Shown here piece after piece: positions 20,511 through 30,624 of a stretch of 64,000 bases of DNA. Each line of letters starts with the position of its first letter. Within the stretch, counting starts at the first letter, position 1. Source of the stretch: Procambarus clarkii. Taxonomy: Eukaryota; Arthropoda; Malacostraca; Decapoda; Cambaridae. The notes under the pieces were generated by a model. That model was given only the letters and a program-made list of their open reading frames with translations. It was not told the origin of the DNA and did not search any database. The stretch covers positions 25,434,562-25,498,561 of the forward strand of contig NC_091172.1 of the NCBI RefSeq assembly GCF_040958095.1, written 5' to 3'. A program made the translations under genes and the position numbers.

Positions 20511-20589
20511 TCACCTCTTACGGGCTCACCATAGCCCGTGCTACATGGACACTTCGTTCCGAGTAGCTAAATCTGAATCTATAACAACA
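20511..20589 (+). mobile_element. Two-hairpin (AAC)n retro-insert, 79 bp
   Basis: A 7-bp direct repeat TTGGTAA flanks it (20504-20510, 20590-20596). Nine nt precede the ACGGGCT hairpin at 20520. It belongs to the subtype with stem 2 GCTACATGGAC/GTTCCGAGTAGC. Confidence 0.85.
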
Positions 20590-20675
20590 TTGGTAAACAT
20601 TCGAACTCTGCCTTTGATAGTGTTAACAAGAGTTAACGAAACACATTTCTTAGCGTCAGACCAAATAAAACAGCA

Positions 20676-20794
20676 AAAATGAATTTGGAGAGTTAATTTT
20701 TTAACATTCACAAGTGAAGAAAAGAATAACGAAATTTGAGAAGATTCGTGCTAGAATGATTAATCTCACCCTTTCGGTCACATTTAATAATGTC
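20676..20794 (+). mobile_element. Penelope-like 5' repeat, copy 2
   Basis: GAAGATTCGTGCTAGAATGA and TTCGGTCACATTTAATAAT parallel 19240-19300. The copy is cut by the M3 MITE at 20795. Confidence 0.6.
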
Positions 20795-21183
20795 GTACCT
20801 AGTAGCCAGAACACACTTCTCGGCTTACTATGCAAGGCCCGATTTGCCTAATAGGCCGAGTGATTTTCTTTATTTTCAATAAAGTGTTTTCAATTAGTTT
20901 ATTTGAATAATTATTATTTGAATATATTATATTAAGAATATAAATTATTGACTTAGTTGTGTTAGTTTAGGTTAGGTTAGGAAGGGTTGGTTAGGTTCGG
21001 TCATATATCTACGTTAGTTTTAACTCAAATTTGATAAAAAGCAACTCATGCACAATGAAATGGATACCTTTATAATTTCATAAGAAAAAAATTGAAAACC
21101 ATATAAATTCAGGAAAACTTGGCTTATTAGACAAATCGAGCCTTGCATAGTAGGCCGAGAAGTGTGTTCTGGCTACTAGGTAC
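20795..21183. mobile_element. Palindromic MITE (family M3), 389 bp
   Basis: Terminal inverted repeats of about 75 bp start GTACCTAGTAGCCAGAACAC and end GTGTTCTGGCTACTAGGTAC. The AT-rich core includes a TTAGGTTAGGTTAGG block. No transposase is present. Target duplications are not clear. Confidence 0.9.
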
Positions 21184-22059
21184 TCTAGTAGATTAGATTA
21201 GAGTAGATTACTCTGTAATCTACTCTAGATTACAGCAGATAACAAATCAATTCGGCTGTATTTATAATTTAATAATTATTAAACATCACATTTGTGATGT
21301 GATTGATTATCCTAATCTCCCCTTCACCTCATCCTAAATCCCCTGTTAACCCCCCCCCCCCATTCTACAGTACCCCCCCAACACCCCCTCCCCTGACAAC
21401 AAACAACCCCCCCCTCCCCCTCTGTCACCTTCAAGTAAGCTAATCCATTATAATTGCTTGAGAACACCATTAAATTTGATAATCATCTGGCCCGCGTGCG
21501 TCGGCTATGTAATTATACTGCTTGTGGCAGGTAATTAAAAGCGAGAAATATAATAACAGGCCAGAGGAGAGGGCCACAGCGGGCGCTCGTGGGTACAACT
21601 CTACATCAGTCTCCCCCGCCAGCCTTGTATATACTGGGAATTAATGCTGTGTTTTTGTGTAGGAATTAGAAACTAGTGTTGTTTTGAGGCTGTTTTTCTG
21701 GGTGTGTGTGTGTGTGTGTGTGTGTGTTGGTTTTAGGTGATTCAAGTTCAAGTACGTTTATTGAGACAATGAGATACACTTCAAAGGGTTAGAGTAGTTT
21801 AGGCTATTTCTACCCTCCTCAACTTCAAGTCCCTCATTGGGATGGTATGGTGCGTGTCGTTGAGGGATGGGATCAGGTGCTGAGATAGCCTAGGCCAGTT
21901 CTTTCCCTCCCCCCCCTTCCCTAGGCCTAGTCAAGCGTGGGTTAGGTGTGAGCGCAGGTACCTTTGTGATGATGGTTGGTATTTGGTTGATGTATAAAAA
22001 TGGACTTTTGTACCCCCAAAAAGTACTTGTGGCATCTCTCCTTCTCATTGACTTTTATT
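21184..22059. other. No gene seen
   Basis: Contents: a small AT-rich inverted repeat (GTAGATTA/TAATCTAC near 21203-21225), C-rich tracts at 21345-21420, a short (GT)n at 21702-21727, and C runs near 21907. A CpG-containing stretch at 21490-21620 could be regulatory, but nothing supports it further. Confidence 0.35.
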
Positions 22060-22270
22060 CTGCATTTCCTACCATATCGTTCGCTCCATTATGTTGTTAT
22101 TTTACTATGTAAATTTGGGACCTGGCCTTGCAGTATTTTATGTATATATTATACTACCTCTCTCCTCTCCTTTCCACAGAGTACATTTTGATTTGAGACG
22201 GTGTCAATAATTTAGGTCCTTTATCACATCTGTCTTCTTCATAATGCGTTCGAAACCAAATGAAACTCAT
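22060..22270 (-). mobile_element. Decayed LINE fragment (family C)
   Basis: GTAAATTTGGGACCTGGCCT, CTCTCCTCTCCTTTCCACAG and AATTTAGGTCCTTTA align in order with the minus-strand copy at 17225-17335. Confidence 0.5.
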
Positions 22271-22344
22271 ATATTTGTGTTTTCTTGCATTCCGCTACTT
22301 TTTGCATGCAAAATGTATCATATACTAATTCTAAACCTGTATTC

Positions 22345-22665
22345 CCCACTGCGCAGGCGAGGAGATCCATAATAATCTACACTTGGAAAATACGAGAAAG
22401 CCCGGTTTCAAATCTGCACATGGAAATAACACCACACGCGACCAGGAGGCATGGCAGGATGTGCAAAATATTCCCGTAGAAAAGCAATAGGTACGCTGAG
22501 AGAGAATTCTGTCAACATCAAAGGCCAAAGACTTTTTAACACTCTCCCGTTACACATAGAAGGCATCGCTGGCCGGCCTCTCACGGTGTTTAAAAGAACT
22601 TGACAAACACCTTCAAAGGATACCTGATCAACTTAGGAATCAAGTTGATAACTGTGACTTATGCA
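22345..22665 (+). mobile_element. LINE C-terminal fragment (family C)
   Basis: The frame contains a YTWKIRESPVSNLHMEITPH-like segment and RRHGRMCKI, then RYAERE..VNIKGQRLFNTLP-like residues in another frame, and LQRIPDQL. It is the plus-strand counterpart of 16925-17560. Frameshifts and stops are present. Confidence 0.65.
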
Positions 22666-23215
22666 TATTTGTTTAATAGCTATCCCAGAAATCAAAATTG
22701 AAATAAAAGTAAACAAAAATAAAAATATGAAATTAAGATTAATGTATTTTTTCGGTTTGCAAATTTTACTGCAAAATCATTGTCCAATGACATTGTGCAA
22801 TGTCACATTGGAAAGACCAGACGAAGTTTTATAATTAGGTTTAGGTAAATTTCTAACTTATGCTTGATGTTAATAACAAAAAATTATTAATCTTATTTGA
22901 CTTATACGAAAAAAAAATTATCTAAATAAGAGAAACGTTTTTTCAAAAATAACTTTTGCTCAGTTGTAAAACTGATGTGTGTATTGTGTGAAAATCTCAA
23001 ACATGCATAAAGCGAACAGACTGAAACATGCAAAAAGTGGCATTTTTGAGATTTTAATCTTCCCGCCAAAAAACTCGCATCACAAATCCTCAACAATATC
23101 CATGTTCATTATAGAACATACTTGATATACACTGCCCAATGATTTGTATTCAATTAATCTAATTATATTTTAGATTTTCATGGCAAAACTAATACGTTAC
23201 AGATTTCTTTCAAAT
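22666..23215. other. No gene seen; AT-rich
   Basis: This is unique-looking AT-rich sequence with small inverted motifs such as CATTGTCCAATG and CATTGTGCAATG near 22778-22805. Confidence 0.4.
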
Positions 23216-23704
23216 AAAGTTCAGCCTCACCTCCCGGGACTGTTAGAGTAAAAGCCTCACCTCCTGGGGACTGTAAGAGTAAAAGCCTCACCTCCTGGGG
23301 ACTGTAAGAGTAAAGCCTCACCTCCTGGGGACTGTAAGAGTAAAGCCTCACCTCCTGGGGACTGTATGAGTAAAAGCCTCACCTCCTGGGGACTGTATGA
23401 GTAAAAGCCTCACCTCCTGGGGACTGTATGAGTAAAAGCCTCACCTTCTGAGGGACTGTAAGTGTAAAAGCCTCACCTCCTGGGGGACTGTAAGAGTAAA
23501 GCCTCACCTCCTGGGGACTGTAAGAGTAAAGCCTCACCTCCTGGGGACTGTAAGAGTAAAGCCTCACCTCCTGGGGACTGTAAGAGTAAAGCCTCACCTC
23601 CTGGGGACTGTATGAGTAAAAGCCTCACCTTCTGAGGGACTGTAAGTGTAAAAGCCTCACCTCCTGGGGGACTGTAAGTGTAAAAGCCTCACCTCTTGGG
23701 ACTG
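23216..23704 (+). repeat. Minisatellite, 29-32-bp units, about 16 copies
   Basis: The unit contains GCCTCACCTCCTGGGGACTG plus TAAGAGTAAA, TATGAGTAAAA or TAAGTGTAAAA. A block of unit variants (TTCTGAGGGAC, then TGGGGGAC) recurs near 23443-23490 and 23627-23675, indicating a local duplication. Confidence 0.93.
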
Positions 23705-24166
23705 ACTGACTCAACAGTGACTATTTCTTTCACATGTGCTGAAACAAGATATCAGTTTGCTACTCCTGCTATCTGTTGGCCAATATATACGAAGTATGAA
23801 ACACAATGGGTTGCTAATAAAGGGAGTTATAATATGGGTGCTAAATATGTCAACTCGAAACAATGGACGCAAATTGGATAATTGTTGCAGTCAGAAAAGT
23901 ATTTAGTGCATACGGGTTTGTAAATAGGGAGGATGGTGGGGGGTGGGGGGGGGTTATGGTACAAGTTGTCAGACTGTGGGTCTCTGGATTGTTTCAAGCG
24001 TAGGCTAGACATTTGTGAGTTCCCGTAACTCCTGCAAGCTGCAGTGTTGTCACGATGATACTGGCACTGTGTTGCCATGACCACACTTTGGCACTGTTGC
24101 CATGACCACACTTTGGCACTGTTGCCATGACCACACAGTTGCTTTGTTTATGTTCCGTAGTTATGC
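23705..24166. other. No gene seen; short 25-bp repeat
   Basis: The stretch includes about 2.6 copies of a 25-bp unit, TTGCCATGACCACACTTTGG plus CACTG, at 24072-24138, and G-rich runs at 23935-23952. Confidence 0.6.
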
Positions 24167-25480
24167 TGTAACGGGGGGGGGATATAACTTTTTTTTGTCC
24201 ATTATCTCGCTCCTAGTTAACTCTTCTCGAGTTCCCCCCAGAGTTCCTACTGCAACCTCTCTAGTTCAACACCTTGTAACCTAGGGATTTGATTACCTAG
24301 GTGCTACATCCACAAGGCATTGTACCTGATCGGCTACTCGCACTCTAGAGAACTCTAGAACATTTCACTGCCACAAACTTATAAGAGAAACGAAAGGAAA
24401 GAGATGAATAATGAGGTAATTAGTGAGGGTTTGGGGTGAGGGAGGTAGAGAGGAGGGAGGTGTAAGGAGGGGTCGTCAGGTGAAAGGGAAAGGGGGAAGA
24501 GAGGGTACGGAGATGAATAGGAAGTAGTGGTAGAGGTAGAAGGGTAGGTAGGTAGAAAGTAGAAATGCTGCCACCATCCATTCTAGTCAGTACATGCAAG
24601 ACAAGGAATGGAACTTGTCTGTATCAAAAGATGTTATTAGCATGTGTCAACTGGAATCATGTTCCAGGCAAGATTCTGTTAGTCACTAACTCAAGAGTAC
24701 TCTACACTCTAGGGTTGCATATTATATCAGAAATTCCAAATCTAGGAACAATTAAAATCAGATTACAAGTAAAGTGAATCAAGTATATATTTCTCAATAA
24801 TTCATCAATTATATTTATCAGGATAGATATCATAATTCAAGCAATCAAACCGAAGGTTCACTATTAATATACAAAGTGAGTCATTACCCAAGAATTCGAG
24901 ACCACTACAGCTGTCTGCCCCCCCTGATAGTCACACATCACTAGTAAACACGACTAAGTCACCTTATTAATGTTCACTCACCGAGGGCTGAGCCTAAGTT
25001 GAATAGAGAGGTAGAGAGGGGGGGGGGGAGAATGGTCTCTTGTTGACAGGCTGAGTCCCCCCCCCCCCTCCGGCCGACAGCCTATCTCGGCTGTTGTCTT
25101 CTGTCCTGCTCTGCTGTGCTGTCTCTGTCCTCCTCTTGCTTATTCATCTCGAATCAACAGCTCCCCGAGTATTTATTTGGGGGATCAACTAGCTAACTTC
25201 GCCTACAAGTAGATAGCCCCCAGGCCCTCTACCAAGCCACTCCTTAAACGTCGGCTTGTTTGACGGACCTACCCGGCTGTCAAGCTACAATTATCAGATT
25301 AGCAGAAGCAAGGTCAAATTCGCACGAGCTGACCTCAGGTCAACTTTAGGACATTAACGCTTAGAATATGAGTTTCTTAATTTCTAGGGGCCGCCAACCT
25401 GGCGCCTCTCAAAACTTGTCTGTGACTCATGTACTCTGTGTACATATTAAATACAAACAAAACACCTTTACGGTGTTACA
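24167..25480 (+). mobile_element. Solo LTR, gypsy-like, second copy (1314 bp)
   Basis: It begins TGTAACGGGG and ends CGGTGTTACA. Large parts align with 9991-11301, including GGAATGGAACTTGTCTGTAT, CAAAGTGAGTCAT, CGAGTATTTATTTGG and GACCTCAGGTCA. The flanks ATGC and AGGC are only similar, so the duplication has decayed. A SINE begins immediately after it. Confidence 0.8.
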
Positions 25481-25640
25481 AGGCCTGTAGCACAATGGTC
25501 TACGTTTTCGTCTCACAACTAAAGATGGGCCCAATTAGGTTCAGTCCCCAAGCAGCACAGAAACGATTGGGCAGCGTTTCCTTTTACCTGATGCCTCTGT
25601 TCACCTAGTAGTAAAGTAGGAACTTCTAGTACTCCTGGTT
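25481..25640 (+). mobile_element. tRNA-derived SINE (variant head, family S2)
   Basis: The head AGGCCTGTAGCACAATGGTC has an A-box-like TAGCACAATGG, and AGGTTCAGTCCCC is B-box-like. The body includes GGGCAGCGTTTCCTTTTACC and CCTGATGCCTCTGTTCACC. A relative is at 30297-30525. Confidence 0.65.
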
Positions 25641-26261
25641 CTCCTGTTACTCCTGTAGGCTGCTTCCCCGTCTATAGACAGCGGCATTAGGGGTTTTAGC
25701 AGACTAGAGAGACAGAATCAACACAGCCTCGTCTTCCCGTCTCTTCCCTGTCTTATCTTGGCCGTCCCCTCTGATTGGTCGGGCCCGACTTGTTCCTTGG
25801 ATACCTGTGCCGCCCCTTAGTAATGATCGTAGCCCCTCTTCAGATGTTCCACCACCCTTTTCCCTAATTGTGTCCAGCACTTTACAGGGGGGGGGGAGGG
25901 AGGACGTGCGTGTTTCTGTAGCGTCTAGAAACACACGAGTTTAAGCCCATGCCATAATGGTTTGTCTCATACGTACAACATGTTTTTTTTTGTGGTTTTA
26001 ATGTGCATTGTTAAGGCTTTGTAACTTAGGAGCCTTCTGCCTGCCTCAGTTCTTGAGTCGTGGCCCCACGCTTGTGGATTTGGCGTTGTGGTCGCTAATG
26101 GCGTTGTTTAGTATCGTCGTTCATTCCTTCAGTTGCCTGGACGACGACTGGTCTGGCAGTGTCGTCTTGTTGATGAGCTGTTTAACCAGTTGATTCGTTA
26201 CATCCTCCCCGAATACTAGCATTGTGTTCACTCTTGTTACTTCTCTCGCTATGTCACCGTG
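25641..26261. other. No gene seen
   Basis: There are C/T-rich stretches around 25720-25880 and a G run near 25888. No repeat family or exon was recognised. Confidence 0.35.
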
Positions 26262-27470
26262 TGTGTGTACTCACCTAGTTGTGCTTGCGGGAGGTTGAGC
26301 TACGGCTCTTTGGTCCCGCCTCTTAACTGTCAATCAACCGGTGTACAAATTCCAGAGCCTATTGGGCTCTATCATATCTACATTTGAAATTGTGTATGGA
26401 GTCAGTCTCCACATCACTGCCTAGTGTATTTCCATTTATCAACTATTCTAACACTAAAAAAATTCTTTCTAATGTCTCTATGGCTCATTTGGGTCAGTTT
26501 CCACCTGTGTCCTCTAGTGCATAAACCACCTGTGTTAAACAAACTGTCTTTATGTACCCTATCAATTCCTCTGAGAATCTTGTATGTGGTGATCATGTCC
26601 CCCCCTAATTCTTCTGTCTTCCAGCGACGTGAAGTTTAGTTCCCGTTGTCTCTCCTCGTAGTTCATACCCCTCAGCTCATATCTCTGAATATGGTGGCAT
26701 ATCTCTGAACCTTCGCCGATGTAGTATTGTTCTTTACAAAATACGGGCTCCATGCTGGAGCTGCATACTCCAGGCTTGGTCTGACAAATGTGGTATACAA
26801 GATTCTGAATGATTCCTTAATCAAGTTTCTAAAAGGCGTTCTTGTGTTGGCCAACTTGGCATATGCCCCTGACGATATCCTCTGGATAGGGGCTTCAGGA
26901 GACAGGTCTGGCGTGATATCAACCCCCAGGTCTTTCTCACTCTCAGACTCTTGAAGAATTTCGTCTCCCAAATGATACCTTGTATTTGGCCTCCTGCTTC
27001 CTACACCTATCCTCATTACTTTACATTTGCTTGGGTTAAACTCCAACAGCTATTTGTTGGACCATTCCTTCAGTTTGTCCAGGTCATCTTGAAGCCTCAT
27101 GCTGGCCTCTGTCTTAATCCTTCTTATAATTTTAGCATCATCAGCAAACATTGAGAGGAATGAGTCTATACCCTCCGGGAGATCATTCACGTATATCAGA
27201 AACAGTATAAGTATGAGTACAGAGCCCTGTGGGACTCCACTGGTGACTTCTCGTCAATCTGAGGTCTCACCCCTCACAGTAACTTACCCCTCACAGTAAC
27301 TCTCTGCTTTCTATTGCTTAGGTACTCCCTTATCCACTGGAGCGCTCTACCAGTTACTCCTGCCCGTTTCTCCAATTTATGCACAGCTTCCTATGGGGTA
27401 CTGTGTCAAAGGCTTTCTGACAGTCCAAGAAAATGCGGTCTGCCCACCCTTCTCTTTCTTGCTTAATATT
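26262..27470 (-). mobile_element. CR1-like LINE copy (family A), frameshifted
   Basis: The minus strand carries the RT palm to C-terminus with several frameshifts: ADDAKI-like, GVDITPDLSPEA, a LEYAAPAWSPY motif, ERQRELNFTSLED and ITTYKILRGIDRV. The 3' untranslated block (TGGTCCCGCCTCTTAACTGT complement) and the TAGGTGAGTACACAC terminus follow. The 3' end enters GTGTGTGTG, and the 5' side (27467-27478) is GT dinucleotides shared with the next copy. Confidence 0.85.
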
Positions 27471-28624
27471 TGTCAGGGTGTGTGTGTACTCACCTAGTTG
27501 TACTCACCTAGTTGTGCTTGCGGGGGTTGAGCTTTGGCTCTTTGGTCCCGCCTCTCAACTGTCAATCAACTGGTGTACAGATTCCTGAGCCTACTGGGCT
27601 CTATCATATCTACATTTGAAACTGTGTATGGAGTCATCCTCCAACACATCACTACCTAATGCATTCCATCTGTTAACTACTCTGACAATGAAAAAGTTCT
27701 TTCTAACGTCCCTGTGGCTCATGTGGGTACTCAGTTTCCATCTGTGTCCCCTTGTTCGCGTCCCACCAGTGTTGAATAGTTTATCCTTGTCTACCCGGTC
27801 GATTCCCCTGAGGATTTTGTAGGTTGTGATCATGTCTCCCCTTACTCTTCTGTCTTCCAGTGTCGTAAGGTGCATTTCCCGCAGCCTTTCCTCGTAACTC
27901 ATGCCTCTTAGTTCTGGGACTTGTCTAGTGGCATACCTCTGAACTTTTTCCAGCTTCGTCTTGTGCTTGACAAGGTACGGGCTCCATGCTGGGGCCGCAT
28001 ACTCCAGGATTAGTCTTACATATGTGGTATACAAGATTCTGAATGATTCCTTACACAGGTTCTTGAAGGCTGTTCTGATGTTAGCCAGCCTCGCGTATGC
28101 CGCAGACGTTATTCTCTTTATGTGGGCTTCAGGAGACAGGTTTGGTGTGATATCAACTCCTAGATCTTTCTCTCTGTCCGTTTCATTAAGTACTTCACCT
28201 TCTATTCTGTATCCTGTGTCTGGCCTCCTGTTTCCACCGCCTAGTTTCATTACTTTGCATTTACTCGGGTTGAACTTCAACAGCCATTTGTTGGACCATT
28301 CACTCAGTCTGTCTAGGTCATCTTGTAGCCTCCTACTATCATCCTCTGTTTCAATCCTCCTCATAATTTTTGCATCATCAGCAAACACTGAGAGAAACGA
28401 GTCTATACCCTCTGGGAGATCATTTACATATATCAGAAACAGTATAGGTCCAAGGACTGACCCCTGCGGGACTCCACTTGTAACGTTTCGCCAATCTGAG
28501 ACCTCACCCCTCACATTGACTCGTTGTCTCCTGTTGCTTAGGTACTCCTTTATCCAATGGAGTACCTTCCCTTTCGCTCCAGCCTGCATCTCCAGCTGGT
28601 CTTCGGTCTTGGATCGAAGACCGA
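27471..28624 (-). mobile_element. CR1-like LINE copy (family A), best preserved
   Basis: This is a 5'-truncated copy. The 3' end has two direct repeats of CAACTAGGTGAGTA before GTGTGTGTG (minus orientation, about 27478-27508). The 5' junction lies in CACACACACA followed by (GT)n at about 28625. The C-terminal half of ORF2 is uninterrupted. Confidence 0.9.
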
Positions 28625-28634
28625 TCACACACAC
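27591..28634 (-). CDS. CR1-like LINE reverse transcriptase, C-terminal 347 codons
   Basis: This frame encodes the C-terminal part of a LINE ORF2. It begins inside the RT domain: WIKEYLSNRRQRV at about residues 28-40, the SGVPQGSVLGPILFLIYVND motif near 50-70, and the catalytic FADDAK box near 85. Then come the thumb and tail: WLLKFNPSKCKVM, GVDITPNLSPEAH, LEYAAPAWSPYLV, TRQVPELRGMSYEERL and RTRGHRWKL, ending RYDRAQ. Family members copy their RNA at a nicked target. The N-terminal endonuclease and RT fingers are absent because the copy is 5'-truncated, and the first codons derive from (GT)n, so it is a non-functional but little-decayed remnant. CR1/jockey-group membership is inferred from the motif spacing and the lack of an RNase H domain. 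Confidence 0.85.
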   Translation of the reverse strand: MCVIGLRSKTEDQLEMQAGAKGKVLHWIKEYLSNRRQRVNVRGEVSDWRNVTSGVPQGSVLGPILFLIYVNDLPEGIDSFLSVFADDAKIMRRIETEDDSRRLQDDLDRLSEWSNKWLLKFNPSKCKVMKLGGGNRRPDTGYRIEGEVLNETDREKDLGVDITPNLSPEAHIKRITSAAYARLANIRTAFKNLCKESFRILYTTYVRLILEYAAPAWSPYLVKHKTKLEKVQRYATRQVPELRGMSYEERLREMHLTTLEDRRVRGDMITTYKILRGIDRVDKDKLFNTGGTRTRGHRWKLSTHMSHRDVRKNFFIVRVVNRWNALGSDVLEDDSIHSFKCRYDRAQ

Positions 28635-28637
28635 ACA

Positions 28638-28722
<85 letters not shown>
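28625..28722. repeat. (CA)/(GT)n microsatellite at LINE 5' junction
   Basis: CACACACACATC then about 40 GT dinucleotides. It directly touches the 5' truncation point of the LINE at 27471-28624. Confidence 0.97.
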
Positions 28723-28802
28723 CCAGTAATCTACACATGGAGCCAGTGAGGCAGATGACCCCTACAGACGTTTCGAGATTGTATCACTTTCTCATTACGT
28801 CT

Positions 28803-28985
28803 TGACACCCACAACGCCCACACCCCGCCCACACCCCGCCCACAACGCCCACAACGACCACACCCCGCCCACAACGCCCACACCCCGCCCACCCCGCCCA
28901 CAACGCCCACACCCCGCCCACAACGCCCACAACGACCACACCCCGCCCACAACGACCACACCCCGCCCACCCCGCCCATACCCCA
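28803..28985 (+). repeat. C-rich minisatellite (CCCGCCCACAACG units)
   Basis: Variable units combine ACCCCGCCC, ACAACGCCC and ACAACGACC. The plus strand has almost no G. A modest higher-order period (ACGACCACACCCCGCCCACA) repeats several times. Confidence 0.9.
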
Positions 28986-29339
28986 CACCCCAGCTCCCGG
29001 ACACGGCCGCACGCCCCGGCCAAGACGCAGCAGCAGCAGCCAGATGGTATCTGAGGAGCGGTGGTCTCCACGCTCGATGATAAATGGTAGAAAACACTGA
29101 AGGTTTGGTAGTGTTATGAAGAGTTGTATCTCTATATGTCTCTGTCACCCTACCAATATGTGTCTAGGTGTCTGTCTGTGTCTTTCTCATAAACTGTTGG
29201 ATTACAGGCCTTCCTCAGAGCTTTAAGTGCCCCCAGTTCTGTTAAATAGAAGGCGTGTACTCTGCGCTCTGCCTGTGCCAGTGGGTTGGACTTTTTGATT
29301 TTGGTTATACAATTGTTCTCTCGTACACTCACCCACAAA
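28986..29339. other. No gene assigned; weak minus-strand frame
   Basis: A minus-strand frame ending at about 29150 contains AQAERRVHAFYLTELGALKA, which looks coding-like, but no splice signal, family or partner exon was recognised. The remainder has a short AGC run near 29027-29040. Confidence 0.25.
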
Positions 29340-30060
29340 ATACTCAAGACACTGAAGATCGATCCACTGCAGCTGCCAGTGATAAGGAAGTCCAGCACGA
29401 CATCAACCTGTGGTTTAATGGTCAGTGTCTTGAAGCAAGAAAGATGAGCAGGAGAACTTGGAGGAGGTACAGAGAGAAGGACGGAGGAGGACAGGAAACA
29501 GCTCCAAAAGATCGCACAATAATTGTGTGAAAATTATAAGAAACATGCGCAGGTTGTACAGAAGGTAGAGGTTGTACATGTTCTAGTTAGGGTCGTGCAC
29601 CTCTACCCAGTTATTCATTCCTCAATCCGTGCCCGTTGACAGGGTTGTTAGTCTTCTGTTACTGGTAATAAACTGCTTGTCCCCATGGCCTTCTTCTTGT
29701 CACCGTAATCGGCGGTGGGAAACGGCTCTGGCGAGGTCACGTATTGGCCATACATGCTTAACTCGCGGACACTTAATAGAGCGCCGCCTTGCTCCTTATT
29801 GTCCAAACTACATTGTCCCTCTTACGGTCGTGCATATCCTTGTTAAATGTCCTGACTTCCAGGGACGAGCGTGTGTCTTGCTTCCCGACCGTCCCCCGCG
29901 GTCACCTGTCCCTCGATAACATCCTTGGTGAATCAGATAACTTTGATATCGCTCGCCTTATGCCCTTTTGCTCTCGTATTGGCATCCTTAGTGATGTTTA
30001 CCGTCCTATGATTGTCCCACACATTTGATGGTGCTGCAGAGTCTCCCCGGCTTGGTGCCT
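29340..30060 (+). mobile_element. LINE fragment (family D), linker and C-terminal RNase H/knuckle region
   Basis: Plus-strand frames give NLWFNGQCLEARKMSRRTWR (a linker motif between endonuclease and RT) and, after a gap, ETALARSRIGHTCLTRGHLI, LAPYCPNYIVPLTVVHILVK and CPDFQG. The C..C....H....C spacing is the C-terminal knuckle of jockey/I-type LINEs. The central RT is missing. Confidence 0.6.
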
Positions 30061-30296
30061 TCCTTCTGATAATTACTTACGTGCCACCTCTTCTCTGTGT
30101 ACACAGCCTCCAAGACTACTTGTTTGTAGTAATCATTTAAAATAATGTTAGAGTTTGTAGTTTAGATCAGTACAGATTAATGCAAGTTTTGAACACATAA
30201 AAGTTTTCCGTTAAAATTGACGAATGCGTCATTGGGGCTGGTTGACGAGCCTAGCCTGACGACGTCCATATCTGGCGTTGCTGCTGAGCCTCCCAC

Positions 30297-30525
30297 GCTC
30301 ATGAGTCGTGTAGCGCATTGGTCTACGTTCTCGACTCACAACCCAGGAACTTGGGTTCATTCCCAGGGCAGTAGAGAAAAGGGTTGGCGCCTTTCGCCCG
30401 GTGCCACTGTTCACCTTGCAGTAAATAGATTCCCTGGGAGTGAGGTAATTGTGGTGAGGTTGCATCCAGGGGAGGGGCCAGTGGTTGTCGTAGGGGGGGG
30501 GTGTAGTGCCCCCCTATAACAGCGG
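30297..30525 (+). mobile_element. tRNA-derived SINE (family S2), diverged
   Basis: TGTAGCGCATTGGTCTACG is A-box-like and TTGGGTTCATTCCC is B-box-like. The body retains TTTCGCCCGGTGCCACTGTT, GCAGTAAATAG and CCCTGGGAGTGA. Layout parallels 25481-25640. Confidence 0.6.
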
Positions 30526-30624
30526 AGCAGCGCCCTTAGTGTCAGACCAAGATGCCTGGACTGGTCAATATCTATATTACAGGTGACGCTCTTTATGGCT
30601 CAGTGTGTTTGTTGACAGCAACCA

